DNA of 64,000 bases from Rhizophagus clarus (taxonomy: Eukaryota > Glomeromycota > Glomeromycetes > Glomerales > Glomeraceae): the NCBI GenBank assembly GCA_015698045.1, contig BLAL01000080.1, forward strand, positions 622,501 through 686,500. Direction: 5' to 3'. The position numbers were made by a program, and so were the translations under genes. The stretch's first letter is position 1; the number at the start of each line of letters is the position of its first letter. Below the pieces are notes generated by a model that saw only the letters and a list, made by a program, of their open reading frames with translations, did not search any database and had not been told where the DNA came from. Positions 1 to 11,675 of this stretch are shown here, in pieces.

Positions 1-280
1 GCCATGAAATTAATAAAATGAAGGCACAAGTGCAGAGGATGGAAAAAACCCTTGCTTTTATAAAATCATCAAGTGCCATATATTTATACAATCAAATCAT
101 TACTTTGTGGCATATTTTGAAGTTTATCATATGACGCAGCAATTAAGATAAGACATTGATTTATTAATTTAAAATATTAAAACAATAATTGGTATCTATT
201 TAATTATTATGAGAAATTGTTATGGATCAACAAATCATGTAATGATATCGGTTTTGATATTATGTAGTATCGAGTACAAA
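1..280. other. gene-free AT-rich stretch
   Basis: No open frame, RNA gene or repeat boundary could be supported here on either strand. It ends at the target-site duplication of the first MITE. Confidence 0.5.
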
Positions 281-691
281 ATGTAATCTAGAGGCCTGCA
301 AACTGAGCCCGGACCCGGATCAGCCCGGCCCGGACCCGGTGCCGGGCCGGGTCCGGGCCGGCAAATTTTAATTAAAATAAGACCCGGGCTGGCAGATTTT
401 TTTTGGGAAAACCCGGATTTTCTTAATTCTGGCCAAGATCTCCTTAATTCTGGCCGATATTAAAGCTTGCCGCAAATTTCTAATTTCCGATCAGACTTGA
501 GAATCAATATTTTTTATTTTGAGTTCATATACGAGTTGTTTTTTATCCAAAAACTATATTTTTATTATAAAACTCTAATTTTATTTTCTATTTTCTTTAT
601 TTTTTCTTACATATATTAAAAACCAGTCCGGGTCCGGGCCGGTCCGGGCCGGGCCTCAAAATATGGCCAAATGCAGGTCTCTAATGTAATC
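281..691. mobile_element. hAT-type MITE with 8-bp target duplication
   Basis: The element spans 289-683 (395 bp). It starts TAGAGGCCTGCA and ends TGCAGGTCTCTA, an imperfect terminal inverted repeat. It is flanked by perfect 8-bp direct repeats ATGTAATC at 281-288 and 684-691. An 8-bp duplication and a TAGAG-type end are typical of the hAT superfamily (family knowledge). The outer parts are GC-rich runs built of CCCGGACCCGG and CCGGGTCCGGGCCGG, while the middle is AT-rich with no ORF. It is therefore non-autonomous. The GC-rich subterminal repeats stand out against the AT-rich surroundings. Confidence 0.88.
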
Positions 692-960
692 ATTATGCGG
701 GGTACCAAATAATAATTACAAGATTTTACTCTTTATTATTCTGTTCCGACTATCTATGGTTGACGAATTGTGACTGTGATTGTAGACAATCTGGTTGACA
801 ATTATTGGATATATAAATACGAAGTACATAATCCTAATAATCTTGTTCATTGCCGCCAAAAAAATTTTTTATAAATACGTCCAAAAATTTTATTTACATC
901 CTCAATAATAAATAACGCGTTTTTTTCGCTGATTTTCTTTTTCAAAAGAAGATTTCTAAG

Positions 961-1467
961 ATGATACAATTTGACGACATTAATGAAAATAGAATATTAA
1001 CGGATATTAACCTGAAAGATATTCGCGAAGAGATACCAAAAATACTAAAAATCGAATATCTTTCAGACTCTTTAAAAGAGTCTGATGGCAATATAAATGG
1101 AATAATATATGGCCTTCACCACAGACTCTTCTGTGCAGCTACAGTAAAATATAAAAATAAGATAAAGATCGTTATTTTCCTCGTTGATACAGGATCCGTA
1201 ATGACCTTTATCAGCGAGGAAGTGTTAGATGCATTTGGTATATATTTGAACCCCAATTGTTCCATGGAAGTTCAAATTAATGGTAGAAGAACAACAATTA
1301 TGGCATCGCACTCGCATTTCAAGGAAATTAGTCTCCTTGGAACAGGGTTCATGATAGCAGCAAATGCAATTCTACACATTTGTTGTAGTAATCGTAGTTT
1401 CTACCTAAATTTTTCGGAACCAGAGGATACAGAAGATGATGGACTATTTCAATTGATAGATGTGTAG
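961..1467 (+). CDS. standalone retropepsin-like aspartic protease
   Basis: This is a single-exon ORF of 168 aa. Residues around 72-82 read IFLVDTGSVMTF, the hydrophobic-D-T-G-S active-site signature of retroviral-type aspartic proteases, with the catalytic Asp near residue 76. A second motif near residues 123-129 (LLGTGFM) resembles the hydrophobic-hydrophobic-Gly element that completes one lobe of a retropepsin. Retropepsins work as dimers of such one-lobe chains (family knowledge). No reverse transcriptase, integrase or LTR was seen nearby, so this may be a domesticated or orphan protease rather than part of an intact element. A TATA-like ATATAAATA lies near 811-819. The only start considered is the ATG at 961. 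Substrate is unknown. Confidence 0.6.
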   Translation: MIQFDDINENRILTDINLKDIREEIPKILKIEYLSDSLKESDGNINGIIYGLHHRLFCAATVKYKNKIKIVIFLVDTGSVMTFISEEVLDAFGIYLNPNCSMEVQINGRRTTIMASHSHFKEISLLGTGFMIAANAILHICCSNRSFYLNFSEPEDTEDDGLFQLIDV

Positions 1468-1639
1468 GGTTTATGAGGTTGAGATGTAAAACATATATTA
1501 TTGATAAGGAACCTATGGAAGAGTAAAATAATAAGAATCAATAGGCTATTTTAATATTTTAATAAAGAAATCAAAGTGATTATAAATAACAGAATTTAAT
1601 TGTTTGATATAGAATGGAAAATAATTAACTAAAACTCAC

Positions 1640-1905
1640 GAATTCAATCCAAAGAAAGAAAATTGAAAATAATATTCCTGCGATTAAACCAGAATCAATT
1701 TCTTTAACACTTCCAAAACCATCAGAATATTGAAAATTTTTAAGCATTATTGTCATTACTATTACAGAAATTATAATGGGAAGCATATCAAAAAGTTAAA
1801 TATATCTCCAAAATATATTTTAAATCCATGATAAAAAAATTGTAACACTTCAGTAATAATTTGATAAATTGCCAAATAATAAACAAGAATTGGAAGTAAA
1901 TGAGA
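1640..1905 (-). pseudogene. ion-channel gene relic, transmembrane exon (distal part of broken copy)
   Basis: Read on the minus strand, this piece closely matches 53523-53790 of the intact ion-channel gene. Both share the stretches FGSVKEID and LWIEF at the exon end, and the GT(G/A)AGT donor that follows. An open reading requires restoring one T in a T run near 1790, so the frame is broken. The downstream exons of the intact gene (25-nt micro-exon, pore exon, C-terminal tail) are absent below 1640. Together with 6680-8757 it forms one broken copy in the same order and orientation as the intact gene. Confidence 0.8.
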
Positions 1906-1990
1906 AATGACAAGTATGTATTTGTATTCTTTTTTCTTCATTCTTTTTTATAAAATGATCAATAAGTTTCCGAATTGAATCATCATTTTT

Positions 1991-2254
1991 TCACTTAATA
2001 GTTGACTCATTATAAATTTCCGGGAAAATGAATTTGAATTGCTGGCTTTCATTTTCAGTAATAATTTCTTTCAAGTCAACTTGCATTTTTCCTTTTATAT
2101 ACTTCATTAATAAGTCAATATTTTTTATATCATCTATCATCGCTGTGTCCTCTTCACCATAAAGTATCTTCAAATCCTTTTTAAAATCCGATATAAACTG
2201 TTCATCTGGTTCACCCAATTTATCGAAATAGCCATAACTATATTTAATATTCAT
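1991..2254 (-). CDS. hypothetical ORF, possible fragment
   Basis: An 87-aa ORF rich in charged residues, starting MNIKYSYGYFDK and ending NESTIK. After the stop codon the same frame stays open and protein-like (…DDSIRKLIDHFIKK…) towards 1900, so the TGA at 1991 may be a recent nonsense change. The family was not recognised. It lies directly upstream, on the same strand, of the ion-channel relic, in the place where the missing middle of that gene would be expected, but no similarity to that gene was seen. Coding status is uncertain. Confidence 0.3.
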   Translation of the reverse strand: MNIKYSYGYFDKLGEPDEQFISDFKKDLKILYGEEDTAMIDDIKNIDLLMKYIKGKMQVDLKEIITENESQQFKFIFPEIYNESTIK

Positions 2255-3104
2255 CGTAGAAAAAAATTTATTAAAATTTACGTATGAATGTTAAAATAGG
2301 GACAGGGTAATTGCATTAACCACGAAAGGACGATATATTGTCTATGCTAAGAGACACAAAATTGTCCTGAACGCAACGCACGTAACTAGGGCTAGCTTCT
2401 ATCATTTTTTGTTTTTTTTCCTGTTCCCTAGTGACACGGAACTAACTAATTTTGCCATTCAACGTTTTTTTATGAAAACCAATAAATGAAATAACCTGAT
2501 TAATTACTTGTTACCGTGACATACTTACTTATGATCTTTACTAATTCACCCTACCATTTTTATTATATTTAAATAGAATCTTATTTTTAGGAAATTTATT
2601 TTTTTGAATATCATTGTCCTTAGATAAATTGGCATAATTAATTTTTACTTATAGTAAGATGTCCAGAAAAAAAAAATTCGTAATACATTTCAAAACTTTT
2701 TGTGATACTCGCCATAATTAATTTTTAATGCCCCAAAAAAAGCTCTGTAATACAAATTTCAGAGGGCCCAAATGACGAGAGACTGACAGGTTATATGACC
2801 GATACGCTTGACCAGAAAAAAGCTGAATCATATAATTATATGTTTAGAAAAAAAAATCACTATGTTATCTTGCCTAATTTTTCATTTTATACACTTATTA
2901 AGATGCAGATACTATAAAGTAGAACAACGCCTGCCAAGAAATTCATAAATGATCTTACAGCTTGTACTATTTATTGTACGAATTTCACTTTGTAATAAAT
3001 AAATAAACAAACCTGTATTCAGTTTAAATTTGCATTAATTTATTTCATTTACACATTTTCGTAATTAGTAAATTACATATCATGATAGAATTCAATAATT
3101 GATA
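2255..3104. other. gene-free AT-rich stretch
   Basis: No coding exon was identified. The region lies downstream of the BTB gene and upstream of the hypothetical ORF, with only short homopolymer runs. Confidence 0.45.
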
Positions 3105-3960
3105 TCAGAATGTAAATTCGACTATTTCTTTTAGATAATTGACAATTTCTTTTAAATTGAATTTCATGGCTACAACATAGAGATCAAATATTTCAGATTT
3201 TTCATAATTTTCTAAGCAAATATTTCCAGAATACATATAGCTAGTGTGAAATAATGAATAAGCCAAATATTAATTAAATATTACTAAGTTTAACATTTTT
3301 TTTTTTTGAACTTAAAGTCAAAAAATACTCACTTTAATAAGGTTTTAAAACATTGTGGTGAAACATCTGGTATGGAAATTTCATATTCAACTTTATTAGT
3401 TGACAGAACTTCCTGAAAAAAGGAAGAGCGTGCATATAAAATCGTGGAATGCACTTCAAACACTTGTGTATCTGCTACTCGAATTTTTAAATCACAACGT
3501 TGTTTTTGTTCATATAGTGTAGAATAATCATGAATCAATGTTTGGATAAATTGACATTGTGGTTGAATCCGTTGATCTTGTCGTCTTTGGGCCCATTGAT
3601 ATTCTTGAATTTGGGCTCGTTGATCTTGTTCTTGTACATATAAATTAAATTTGTTAGGATTTTACAAAATATTACTGTATATATAAACTCTTTTAAGTTA
3701 ACCTGTGGGGACAAATTAAAAAATTGTGTCACTTCAGCTAGATCCAAGGTACGTGCTAATCTTTCGGCCTTATTTCTTGCGTATTTAAACATATTATGGT
3801 CAGCTGATTTCTTTTCTAAATGACAGCGAAAAGCATTATGAATATTTGTAGCATCTTCAGTAGTATAATTTTCTTTTTCAATCAAGTATTGCAAAAGCCC
3901 CGAAGTACTCCAATTTGTATAATTATTTGAATCCAAATAATTTCCTATATGAATTTCCAT
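3105..3960 (-). CDS. BTB/POZ-domain protein (multi-exon, joint between first exons uncertain)
   Basis: The last two exons join cleanly: exon 3333-~3630 ends at an AA|GTGAGT donor and exon 3105-3240 follows a CTAG acceptor, giving FKTLLNYMYSGN across the junction. The BTB fold is visible as CDLKIRVADTQVFEVHSTIL, ARSSFF, ISIPDVSPQCF and YMYSGNICLENYEKS. A Gln-rich linker precedes it. A first exon from the ATG at 3958-3960 encodes an acidic N-terminal region (MEIHIGNYLDSNN…FFNLSPQ) and ends near 3715 at CAG|GTTAAC, with CTAAC and ACAAG further on. That splice gives the wrong frame by one base for the Gln-rich exon, so another site is used or the gene is broken there. BTB proteins usually mediate dimerisation and cullin-3 recruitment (family knowledge). 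No BACK, Kelch or TLDc domain follows. Confidence 0.6.
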
Positions 3961-4133
3961 GGCTATATCATAAAATGGAAAGTTAGTTTGACTCCAACAA
4001 ATAGAAAAACATACGTAAAAATGCAAACAAAACTCAGATAAATATAATACCCTAAAAGTCTAATGATTAGTTTAGCAGAATGTGTCGAACATTACAAATA
4101 ACCCATAGAAATCATTAAATCAAACCATGATGT

Positions 4134-4262
4134 TTAGCCAGTTATTACTAAGTTTGACTCTAGTTTAGTACTATGTTGAGCCATTAGTTTAGTGATGAGT
4201 GTTTAGTTATCACTAAGTTTGACTCTAGTTTAGTACTATGTTGAGCCATTAGTTTAGTAATG
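4134..4262. repeat. tandem duplication of about 65 bp
   Basis: Two almost identical copies occur at about 4134-4191 and 4199-4259. They share CTAAGTTTGACTCTAGTTTA followed by GTACTATGTTGAGCCATTAG. Nothing coding overlaps. Confidence 0.75.
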
Positions 4263-5631
4263 GAGTTGCTAAGTAGTTAAACTTAATTCAAACACATGAG
4301 TGAAAAATAATGTATTAAACAACATTCACTAATCATTAACTGTAAAGTTGCATTATATTTAATGATATATAAAGTTAAACACTAAGTCTAACTTTAGTTG
4401 CGACATATTGTTTCGCTAGTCAGTTAGCACTTGTGGGACTTTAAATATCAAAGCTTTTGACTGTATGTTATAAGGAAGGTACGTAACCATCCCTCCTTCA
4501 GAATAGTAGACCTTATAGACAAACAGAAAAACTTCCAAATAGTGTTTCACATATTAAGTAAAGATCTCTACTTGCCTTTAATACTTAAAAAAATTTTTAG
4601 AGTAATTTCTTTGATGTAAATATATAAACTTATCCAGAAAAAAATAATATATAAAAGAAAAAATTGTTCGAAGAGTTTGATGATTATTTTAAAAGAAAAA
4701 ATTGTTTGAAAAGTTTGAAGAAAATTTTTAGGAGGATAGTTTATTTATATATTTATATTCTGATATTGAATATGAGGTCATAGTGAAGAGCTTAACGTGT
4801 AGTTGTTATTACTTGACGCGTAATTACTTTAAAAACGCGAAAAGTTTATAAATAACAGTCAATTACACATGATCAGAATTTCTTGAATTGTATTACCTAA
4901 TAATAAAAAATGTGTTTGTGTGCCAGGTTTTGTTAATCTTAATGTGATTTTTACCTGACACTGATCACGTAATGATGGTAACCATTTGAAATGGCACATT
5001 TTATTGATTATAACTCGTATATTGTTCTAATAACTTGTCCAACTAATCCAGTGGAACTGGACTTAAATATTCGTAATATTTTTTTTATATGATTATATTT
5101 ACTAATGGAAAGTACGATAAGCTGCTAGCATGATAGCGTTATGAATGAATAGAAGATATCTGTTCAAGTATTTTACTCTGTCAACCGTTTATCTTGTCTA
5201 ATTGATGATATTTGATAGTTACAAAAAAAATAAAGATACATGGACATAGTAAGAAATGGGTTGGCAAAAAGTTTGTAACCTTATACAAATTTATTAAAAT
5301 AATTTTTGACAATAAACTTGCGCTATTTTTTCTAGGTTGAGGAAATAATGGCTGTAAATGGTGGAGCGGTCAAGAATTACTGAAGAAACAACGATTAGAA
5401 TTTGAGTGGAATTATCAGCACTTCATCAATTGGAGTTATTATACTTTTTATAAGATGGCTGTTATAATGGGTTACAATGGATGCAATCAATTTATAATGT
5501 ATTGTATATAATGTCATACTTTCTGCTTAATTGAAAATATTGACTTTTATTTTGTTTGTAAATGTCCATTACATTGCTTCACTAATAATAACTAATTTAT
5601 TTATGTACTAGGAACACTTCATTTATATATA
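4263..5631. other. gene-free AT-rich stretch
   Basis: No exon, RNA gene or element end could be supported. It lies upstream of the BTB gene (minus) and upstream of the decayed plus-strand gene. Confidence 0.4.
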
Positions 5632-6282
5632 ATGAAAGTGAAAAGCATTGATTATCAAGTAAGATTTGGTGAGGTTATAGGCAATGCTTGCGAACATAAT
5701 GATATAAAATGGAGCGAGACTAAGAAAAAATTCTTAAATGTAAGTAGAGGATTCTCTTATTTTTTCTGGCTAATTAAAACTATGCTAACTATGGTCTTAA
5801 TCTCAACAGCAATGCAACTTGAATTTTTTTGATTGAGACAGATGTTGTGGGAATAAGGTGCTGATGAGAATAATTTCAATTGTACTGAGGCATTTGAAAT
5901 TCTTGTATAAAGTAAGTAATAAACTATTGTGCATTCTATTTTTATTAAAACTAACATTTTCTAACTTTCTTTCACAGCAAAGGATTATCCCTCTTATTTG
6001 ATATACTATGCTGATGGAGTAGTACGACTTGCCTTTTCAAAGGAGAAACTTCCAGCTGAAAGTTGACATTATTATACCCAAGCTTGCCTATTGGAACGTC
6101 ATGTTCATGACTTAACCAAAAAAATTTATGTAAGTAGTTATAGCTAGATGGATCAGATTAATGGAAACTAATATATAATGGTTTATATACCTGATAGACA
6201 AATTTGATGAATTCGCGATACTTTCTAATATCAGTCACTTGTGTGAATTTTCAGAAATTATAAGATCATTGTTTTCATTTAA
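5632..6282 (+). pseudogene. decayed multi-exon gene of unknown function
   Basis: Several coding-like blocks are separated by good fungal introns. Exon 5632-5739 (MKVKSIDYQVRFGEVIGNAC…) ends at AAT|GTAAGT, and the intron has GCTAAC before a CAACAG acceptor. A further donor lies at 5912 (AAAG|TAAGT context). An exon at 5978-6129 follows TTTCACAG and ends at GTAAGT. It reads KDYPSYLIYYADGVVRLAF and later TQACLLERHVHDLTKKIY, but contains an in-frame TGA. A block at about 6198-6282 (KFDEFAILSNISHLCEF) ends at GTAATA. Stops and frame changes in the second block and third exon suggest decay. The family was not recognised. Confidence 0.35.
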
Positions 6283-6679
6283 GGTAATAACCGACATTGT
6301 AGTACTTTTTAATAAAAACATTAAATAATATCTTTCTTTTACCGCAGCATCGTGTTATGAAAATCATCACAACGTGTAAAATTTATTCGATGGAATTGCC
6401 GTTGTGGTAAAATTGCAACAACAAACATAAAATCATCTTAACAATTCTTAATAGCTGCAAGAACAACAATAAAAAGGATTTAATTATAAATACAGTAAAG
6501 CTTTATTTGAGTATACAATAGGATCGCAAATTTTTTAACTTAGTACAATTATTAAAAAAAAATATATTAACTTTGCTTAAGAATTTCACTAACTCACTCG
6601 AAGTTTTTGCCCTGTATTTTTATTTGCTTGTACCATTGGTTAACTATGTAGGTCAAAACTATATCAGGTTATTTAACTT

Positions 6680-8757
6680 CTATATAATCAATTTAAACCG
6701 AACGGTATGATATAGACAATAAAAAAATCTGACGTAACTACTTAAAACCCATGGTTCTTTATTATTAACTATTGATTCAAAATTTTCTATATTTTTATTG
6801 TAATATATAATATGATTATTATCTGGACTGCCATTTGGTTTTTTTCTTTTGTCTTCTTTTAATGAACATGCAAACACTGTCTTTTCCTGCTGTTGTTTTT
6901 CTTTTCGCTCTTGTAATTTTTCTTCAACTTTTTTTAGGACCGATGAAACCGTTCTGTTGTTTTCAATTTGTAAAATATTTCCTGAAGTTCCGGCTAAATG
7001 AGTATCAAACTTATCTATTGGTAAATTGTCTATATTTGTTGATTCATGTTTACCGATATTATATAAATCCCAAATTATACATGTAGGCCCTTTTTCGCTT
7101 TTCGGACCTTTGCCCATTATAAATAATTTTTTATCATTATCAACAAATTCTAATAAATATATTTGTTATATTTCATCAAATTTTTTTGAAGTGATTTGCA
7201 AACCATTTTCCATATAAAATAAACTAATAAAATTACATCAATAATTTGAGTAATGTCATTCAAAATAAGGTAACAAGTTAGTCTAGTAACAAACTTACTT
7301 AATAATATTTTTTTCTTGAGTAAGACAAAATTGTAGCCTACTCACTGAAAATTTATCAGAATAGTGTAGTTTTATGAATTCACCATTTTTTTCAACTTTT
7401 TTTGCAGAGGTTTCTAATTCCATTTTTGCTAGATTATAAACTAAAAAATAGATTGTAATAATTTTATTTTTGATTTATATCTAATAGATAAATAATTTTA
7501 AATTTTTTTTTACCTTCAAGTGATTATACGTCATTTTTATATTGCGTGACCAATAAATATTTATCGTAAATACACGAGAGAGAGAAGTCGTTTCATGCAA
7601 CCATCAAAATCATCAAAATCATCATCGAGATCTTCAAGTGAATCATGTCTATACAAATTATCCAATTCACGTCTAAAACTTCGTGGATATTCAAATTTTT
7701 CATTCAAGTCAAAAAAGTCAAAATGACTATTAAATTCAAAATTGTATATTCCATGAAAATTCAATATTATGAATCTTTTTAGTTCAGAATCATGCACACA
7801 TTTTGAATAGTCTTTGACTGAAACTTCTATGAATTTACATATTCCCAAAATACCTTCAGAACAATGGCAAGTAACAGCGCTAAGAACGTAATTTTTCTTC
7901 CCTTCTTTTATTTCCTTTGCTAATTCAATACAATAAATGGCAATTCCTTTTTTACCACTTTCTGATTCTGATGATATATCAACCTTGGCATTTTGAGTTT
8001 CACTACATTCGGAATTTCCATCGCGTTTGTGCAAGTATTTACGATATTTCCTAAGACGTCCTTTTTTATAATGTTTATCATCATTTTTTTCCTTTGTCCC
8101 TTTCACATCCTCATCGGCGTCTATGCGAGATATTGCCACAAAAATAAAATATCTACTATCATTTACCTTATGCACATTTGATATATCATAAGACCATTTA
8201 AATGTTTCGTCTTTTTCATTAGTGTCGTCTGAAGAATAATCATTTTTGTCAGAAACTTGTAATCGGCTATCTTGAATTTCATTAATTGTGTAATCTTTGT
8301 AAAACTCTTTAATTGAAAAGTCATCGTTAATTTAAAGTAAGCGATTGTTTTATCAATTTTATCAAGGTTATTATTAGCAGACTTATCAATCTTGTTGGAC
8401 TTGCTCCAATCACACTTATCGATTTTGGCAGATGATAATCAAAATTTTCCAAAATTCTAATTCAAAGATTTGCTATTTTTATTTATTTATTTTTTTTAAT
8501 ATATGTATGTATTATATGTTTAAATTTTATAAATTATGTTTAATAACAAAATTTATTTTTACCTGTATCAAATGTAACAGCAAATCTTCCATCTTGACAA
8601 ATCGCAATGCGGTAATCCCCTGCCTTAGTAATATTGTCATTTCCATAACTTACGTTTTTATTCGGGATTTCTCCCTTAAAAATGTTTATAATACATAGTT
8701 TTTTTTAGCTGCATCTTTGAACTTATTAGCAAGATGACTCATGTTTTCGTTAGGCAT
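6680..8757 (-). pseudogene. ion-channel gene relic, N-terminal exons
   Basis: This is a diverged copy of the first four exons of the ion-channel gene at 52321-57650, in the same order. Matches include CIIWDLYN (intact: CIIWDIYN), TVSSVLKKVEEK, ELETSAKKVEK and FVAISRIDADEDVKG. The N-terminal exon (ATG at 8755-8757) is frameshifted between AAKKNYVL and the block GDYRIAICQDGRFAVTFDT, which ends at its GTAAAA donor. One base is missing near 8331, where IDKTIAYFK loses frame. Similarity stops near 6680 after CLYH. The middle of the gene is missing and its next recognisable piece lies at 1640-1905. Exon ends and donors are still recognisable, so decay seems moderate. Confidence 0.82.
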
Positions 8758-10961
8758 TTTTTATCTAAAAAAAAATTTTATTTGACAGTTCGAGAGGGAG
8801 AAAGGCGAATCCGTCAAATTATTATTTTATTTAAAAAAAAAAAAAAATTCTTGAGGTTGCTGTAAGTGCTGTATTACAGCAGAAATCTAGATTAGTAAAT
8901 TGTGATCAGGATTGTTGAATGAGAATCAGGTGATCATAATGCAGATTATATGCATGCATATGCGATAAATGTAAAACGATGATTTTTCTCTCTTTGTAGA
9001 ATCCAAAAAGGGTATATGAGTATATCATGACAAATTAATATTGACTTAGTGTTTCGGACGAAACTATGTTCAAAATTTGAAACGTTTCGTCATCGAAACC
9101 TCTGAAACCTTGATTCGGAAACACATTTGTAGATCATTTTAGGGAAAGTAGTTTCGTTGAAACATTAGATTTTTGAATATAATTTGGATTTGTGACATCA
9201 CAGCACATGCATATTATTGCAATTATTTAGATAACACTTTATTTTAAATAATAGTTGAAAATGAGGCTTTTTTCAAATTATTGCATTTCCGATAACGATA
9301 AATTAATCTCTTTTGTTATTCTGTTTACTTTTGAAATCATTATTTTTTTTTTTTTTTTTTTTTTTAGGAAGATTACAGCTAGTATTAATTTAATAAGTCA
9401 AAAAAAAATAATTAAATAATTACAAATTAAAATCTATTCTGATCTTTGCAGTAAATGATAACTATCATTTATTAATTTATTAAATCGCTAAGGTGAACGA
9501 TTCTTTTTTTGGTGCTAATTTATTACCTATTTTTGCTGTGATTAGTATTTTTTCAAACGTTTCCAATTTTTTTTCTATGTTTGCTTCTGTCTATTCTGTG
9601 TTTGTGCATATGCATAAGCATTATATTTCTGAAAATAAACCAAAATGCACATGTTGATTAGTTAATGAGATCTTGACTATCACTCGAATATTAAATATGC
9701 CTGTGGCGAAAATCATGCTTAGTGCATTTAATGTTAGCGTCCTTTGTAACAATCAAGAATTTTCTAACCAATGCAAGTATGTAACACAACAGGTTAACAA
9801 ATGAAGTTACACTAAACGCAAAATGCGTAAGTATTTTTCTATGATATACGGCGAATAGGAAAATATCGAAACAATAATCGATCGGCAGTTTATCAAATCT
9901 CGTTTTCATTTTATCTCTCTCAACAATATAAATATGTATGGCATCGTCTATTTTCCTGTTTATTTAAAAAATCGTTACTGTTGAAGTAAAAGAAGATAGA
10001 ATCAATCAAAGCTATTAAGGAATTATATTTTGAATATTTTCATCATTATTATTTGAGTAGATTAATGCTTTTTTATTTATGCTCGGATTTTATAATAATG
10101 GTTTAGTATTAATGTAATTTATGAGTAAGATTTTGTCCTTTTCAGTTGTTTTTTCAACAAAAAATTTTTAAAAATACAAGGGTGATTTGCGCCTGTTCAA
10201 ACCAAAAAAAAAAAAACGAAATTACTTTACACCTAATTGATCGAATTTTTAATGATTAATCGTATCAACAGTATCAACAATAGCGGGCTTTCCTTACTAT
10301 TACACATACTGTAATATAAGGCATTATTATGAGTTATTATCTCAATTTTCATAGTTTAGTATAGGATAGAACTTTTTGTTTATTTTTTGAAATTTTATTT
10401 CGTGTGATTTTTCGTTAAATCTGTAAATTGGTATATAGTGAATCAGTTCTCTCACTAATGTATGCGTTTATTTCGTTGTATGTTTTCTCACATTCATAAC
10501 AATAAAGTATGCATTTACCAATAAAAAAAAATTTGTGATTGATTTAATTGTACAAAAGTAATTTTAGAGATGGCAGATATGAGTCATGTGATACTGATGT
10601 GATGTCCAATTTGAATTCAATCGTTATATACACGCCCAAGCCAAATTAATATCATTTAACGCGATTTCATTAAAATAAATTTAATAATTTATTGCTCCTA
10701 TTATTTACGTAGTAGTACAAAATCTTTTACATGTGAATTAGTGTATATTACAATATAGAATTAATAATGTAATACAGATAATGGGATTAAACGCGAATGT
10801 AATGGCAGTAGAGTCATACTGTATACATGTGATATTAATAATTGTTTAAAATTATACTCTAATCATATTTCTCTGTTTGTAAAATAGTATAAAAATACTT
10901 ATTTTTTTTTTTTTTTTTTTTATTTCGTTAGAGAAATAATTTATCTTAATCTTTAATTCCT
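8758..10961. other. gene-free stretch
   Basis: No gene could be supported. Present are homopolymer runs (T run at 9343-9365, T run at 10903-10921) and, near 9049-9145, several GTTTCG/CGAAAC motifs arranged as a weak inverted repeat (GTGTTTCGG … TTCGGAAACAC) that may be a transposon remnant. Short ORFs here have no protein-like features. Confidence 0.4.
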
Positions 10962-11124
10962 TTGCGTGTTCCTTCGATCTTTCTTTTCATTATTTTATTT
11001 TGCTTTCTCCTTCGTATACGTAAAACAATTTACCCTAATCTCTTTAATCTTTTAATCTACAATATTTACGTCTTTATCTTATTTTATTTGTTTATTTTTG
11101 TTATTTTTTCGTTTTTTTTTTTAG

Positions 11125-11675
11125 GTGGGTGGGTGGGTACGCTCCTGTTTCTTTTCTTTTTCCTTCGATATTTCCTTTCTTTTTCCCTCTCGTTTTTCCC
11201 CTTCCATTTCATTTTTCCTTTTTTCCTCTCGTTTTCCCATTTCCTCTCGTTTTCATTTTCCCTTTTCTTTCTCTCTCTTTTTCACTCCCCTTTTATTTTT
11301 CCCTTTCCCTCTCATTTTTCCCCTTCCCTTCGTTTTTCCTCTTCCCTTTCGTTTTTCTCCTTCATTTCATTTTCCCCTTCTCTTTCGTTTTTTCATTTTT
11401 CCCTTTTCCCTTTCATTTCCCTTTCCCTCTCGTTTTCATTTTCCCTTCTCTTTCCCTCTCGCTTTTCCCTTCCATTTCGTTTTTCTCTTCCCATCTTGTT
11501 TTCATTTTCCCTTCGTTTTTCCCTTCCCTCTCGTTTCCCTTTCCCTCTCGGTTTCAATTTTTCCCTTCCATTTTTCCCCTTCTCTTTCTTTTTTCGTTTT
11601 TCCTTTCTCTTTCGTTTCCCCCTTTCCTATTTTCCTATCGTTTTCCCCTTCCCTCTCGTTTTCCCTTTACCTTTT
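11125..11675. repeat. polypyrimidine low-complexity tract
   Basis: About 550 bases on the plus strand are almost purely C and T, built of degenerate repeats such as TTTCCCTTTCCCTCTCGTTT with scattered A and G. Long Phe/Ser/Pro ORFs in all three plus frames are by-products of the absence of A and G. A purine-pyrimidine tract of this length can adopt triplex (H-DNA) structures in principle. No gene was assigned. Confidence 0.85.

Noticed and set aside
2297-2441. Possible MITE with TAGGGACAGG / CCTGTTCCCTA ends
   Set aside because: The ends match for 10-11 bp only and no target duplication was found.
9691-9909. 72-codon minus-strand ORF
   Set aside because: No recognisable family, no introns or flanking exons; probably chance.
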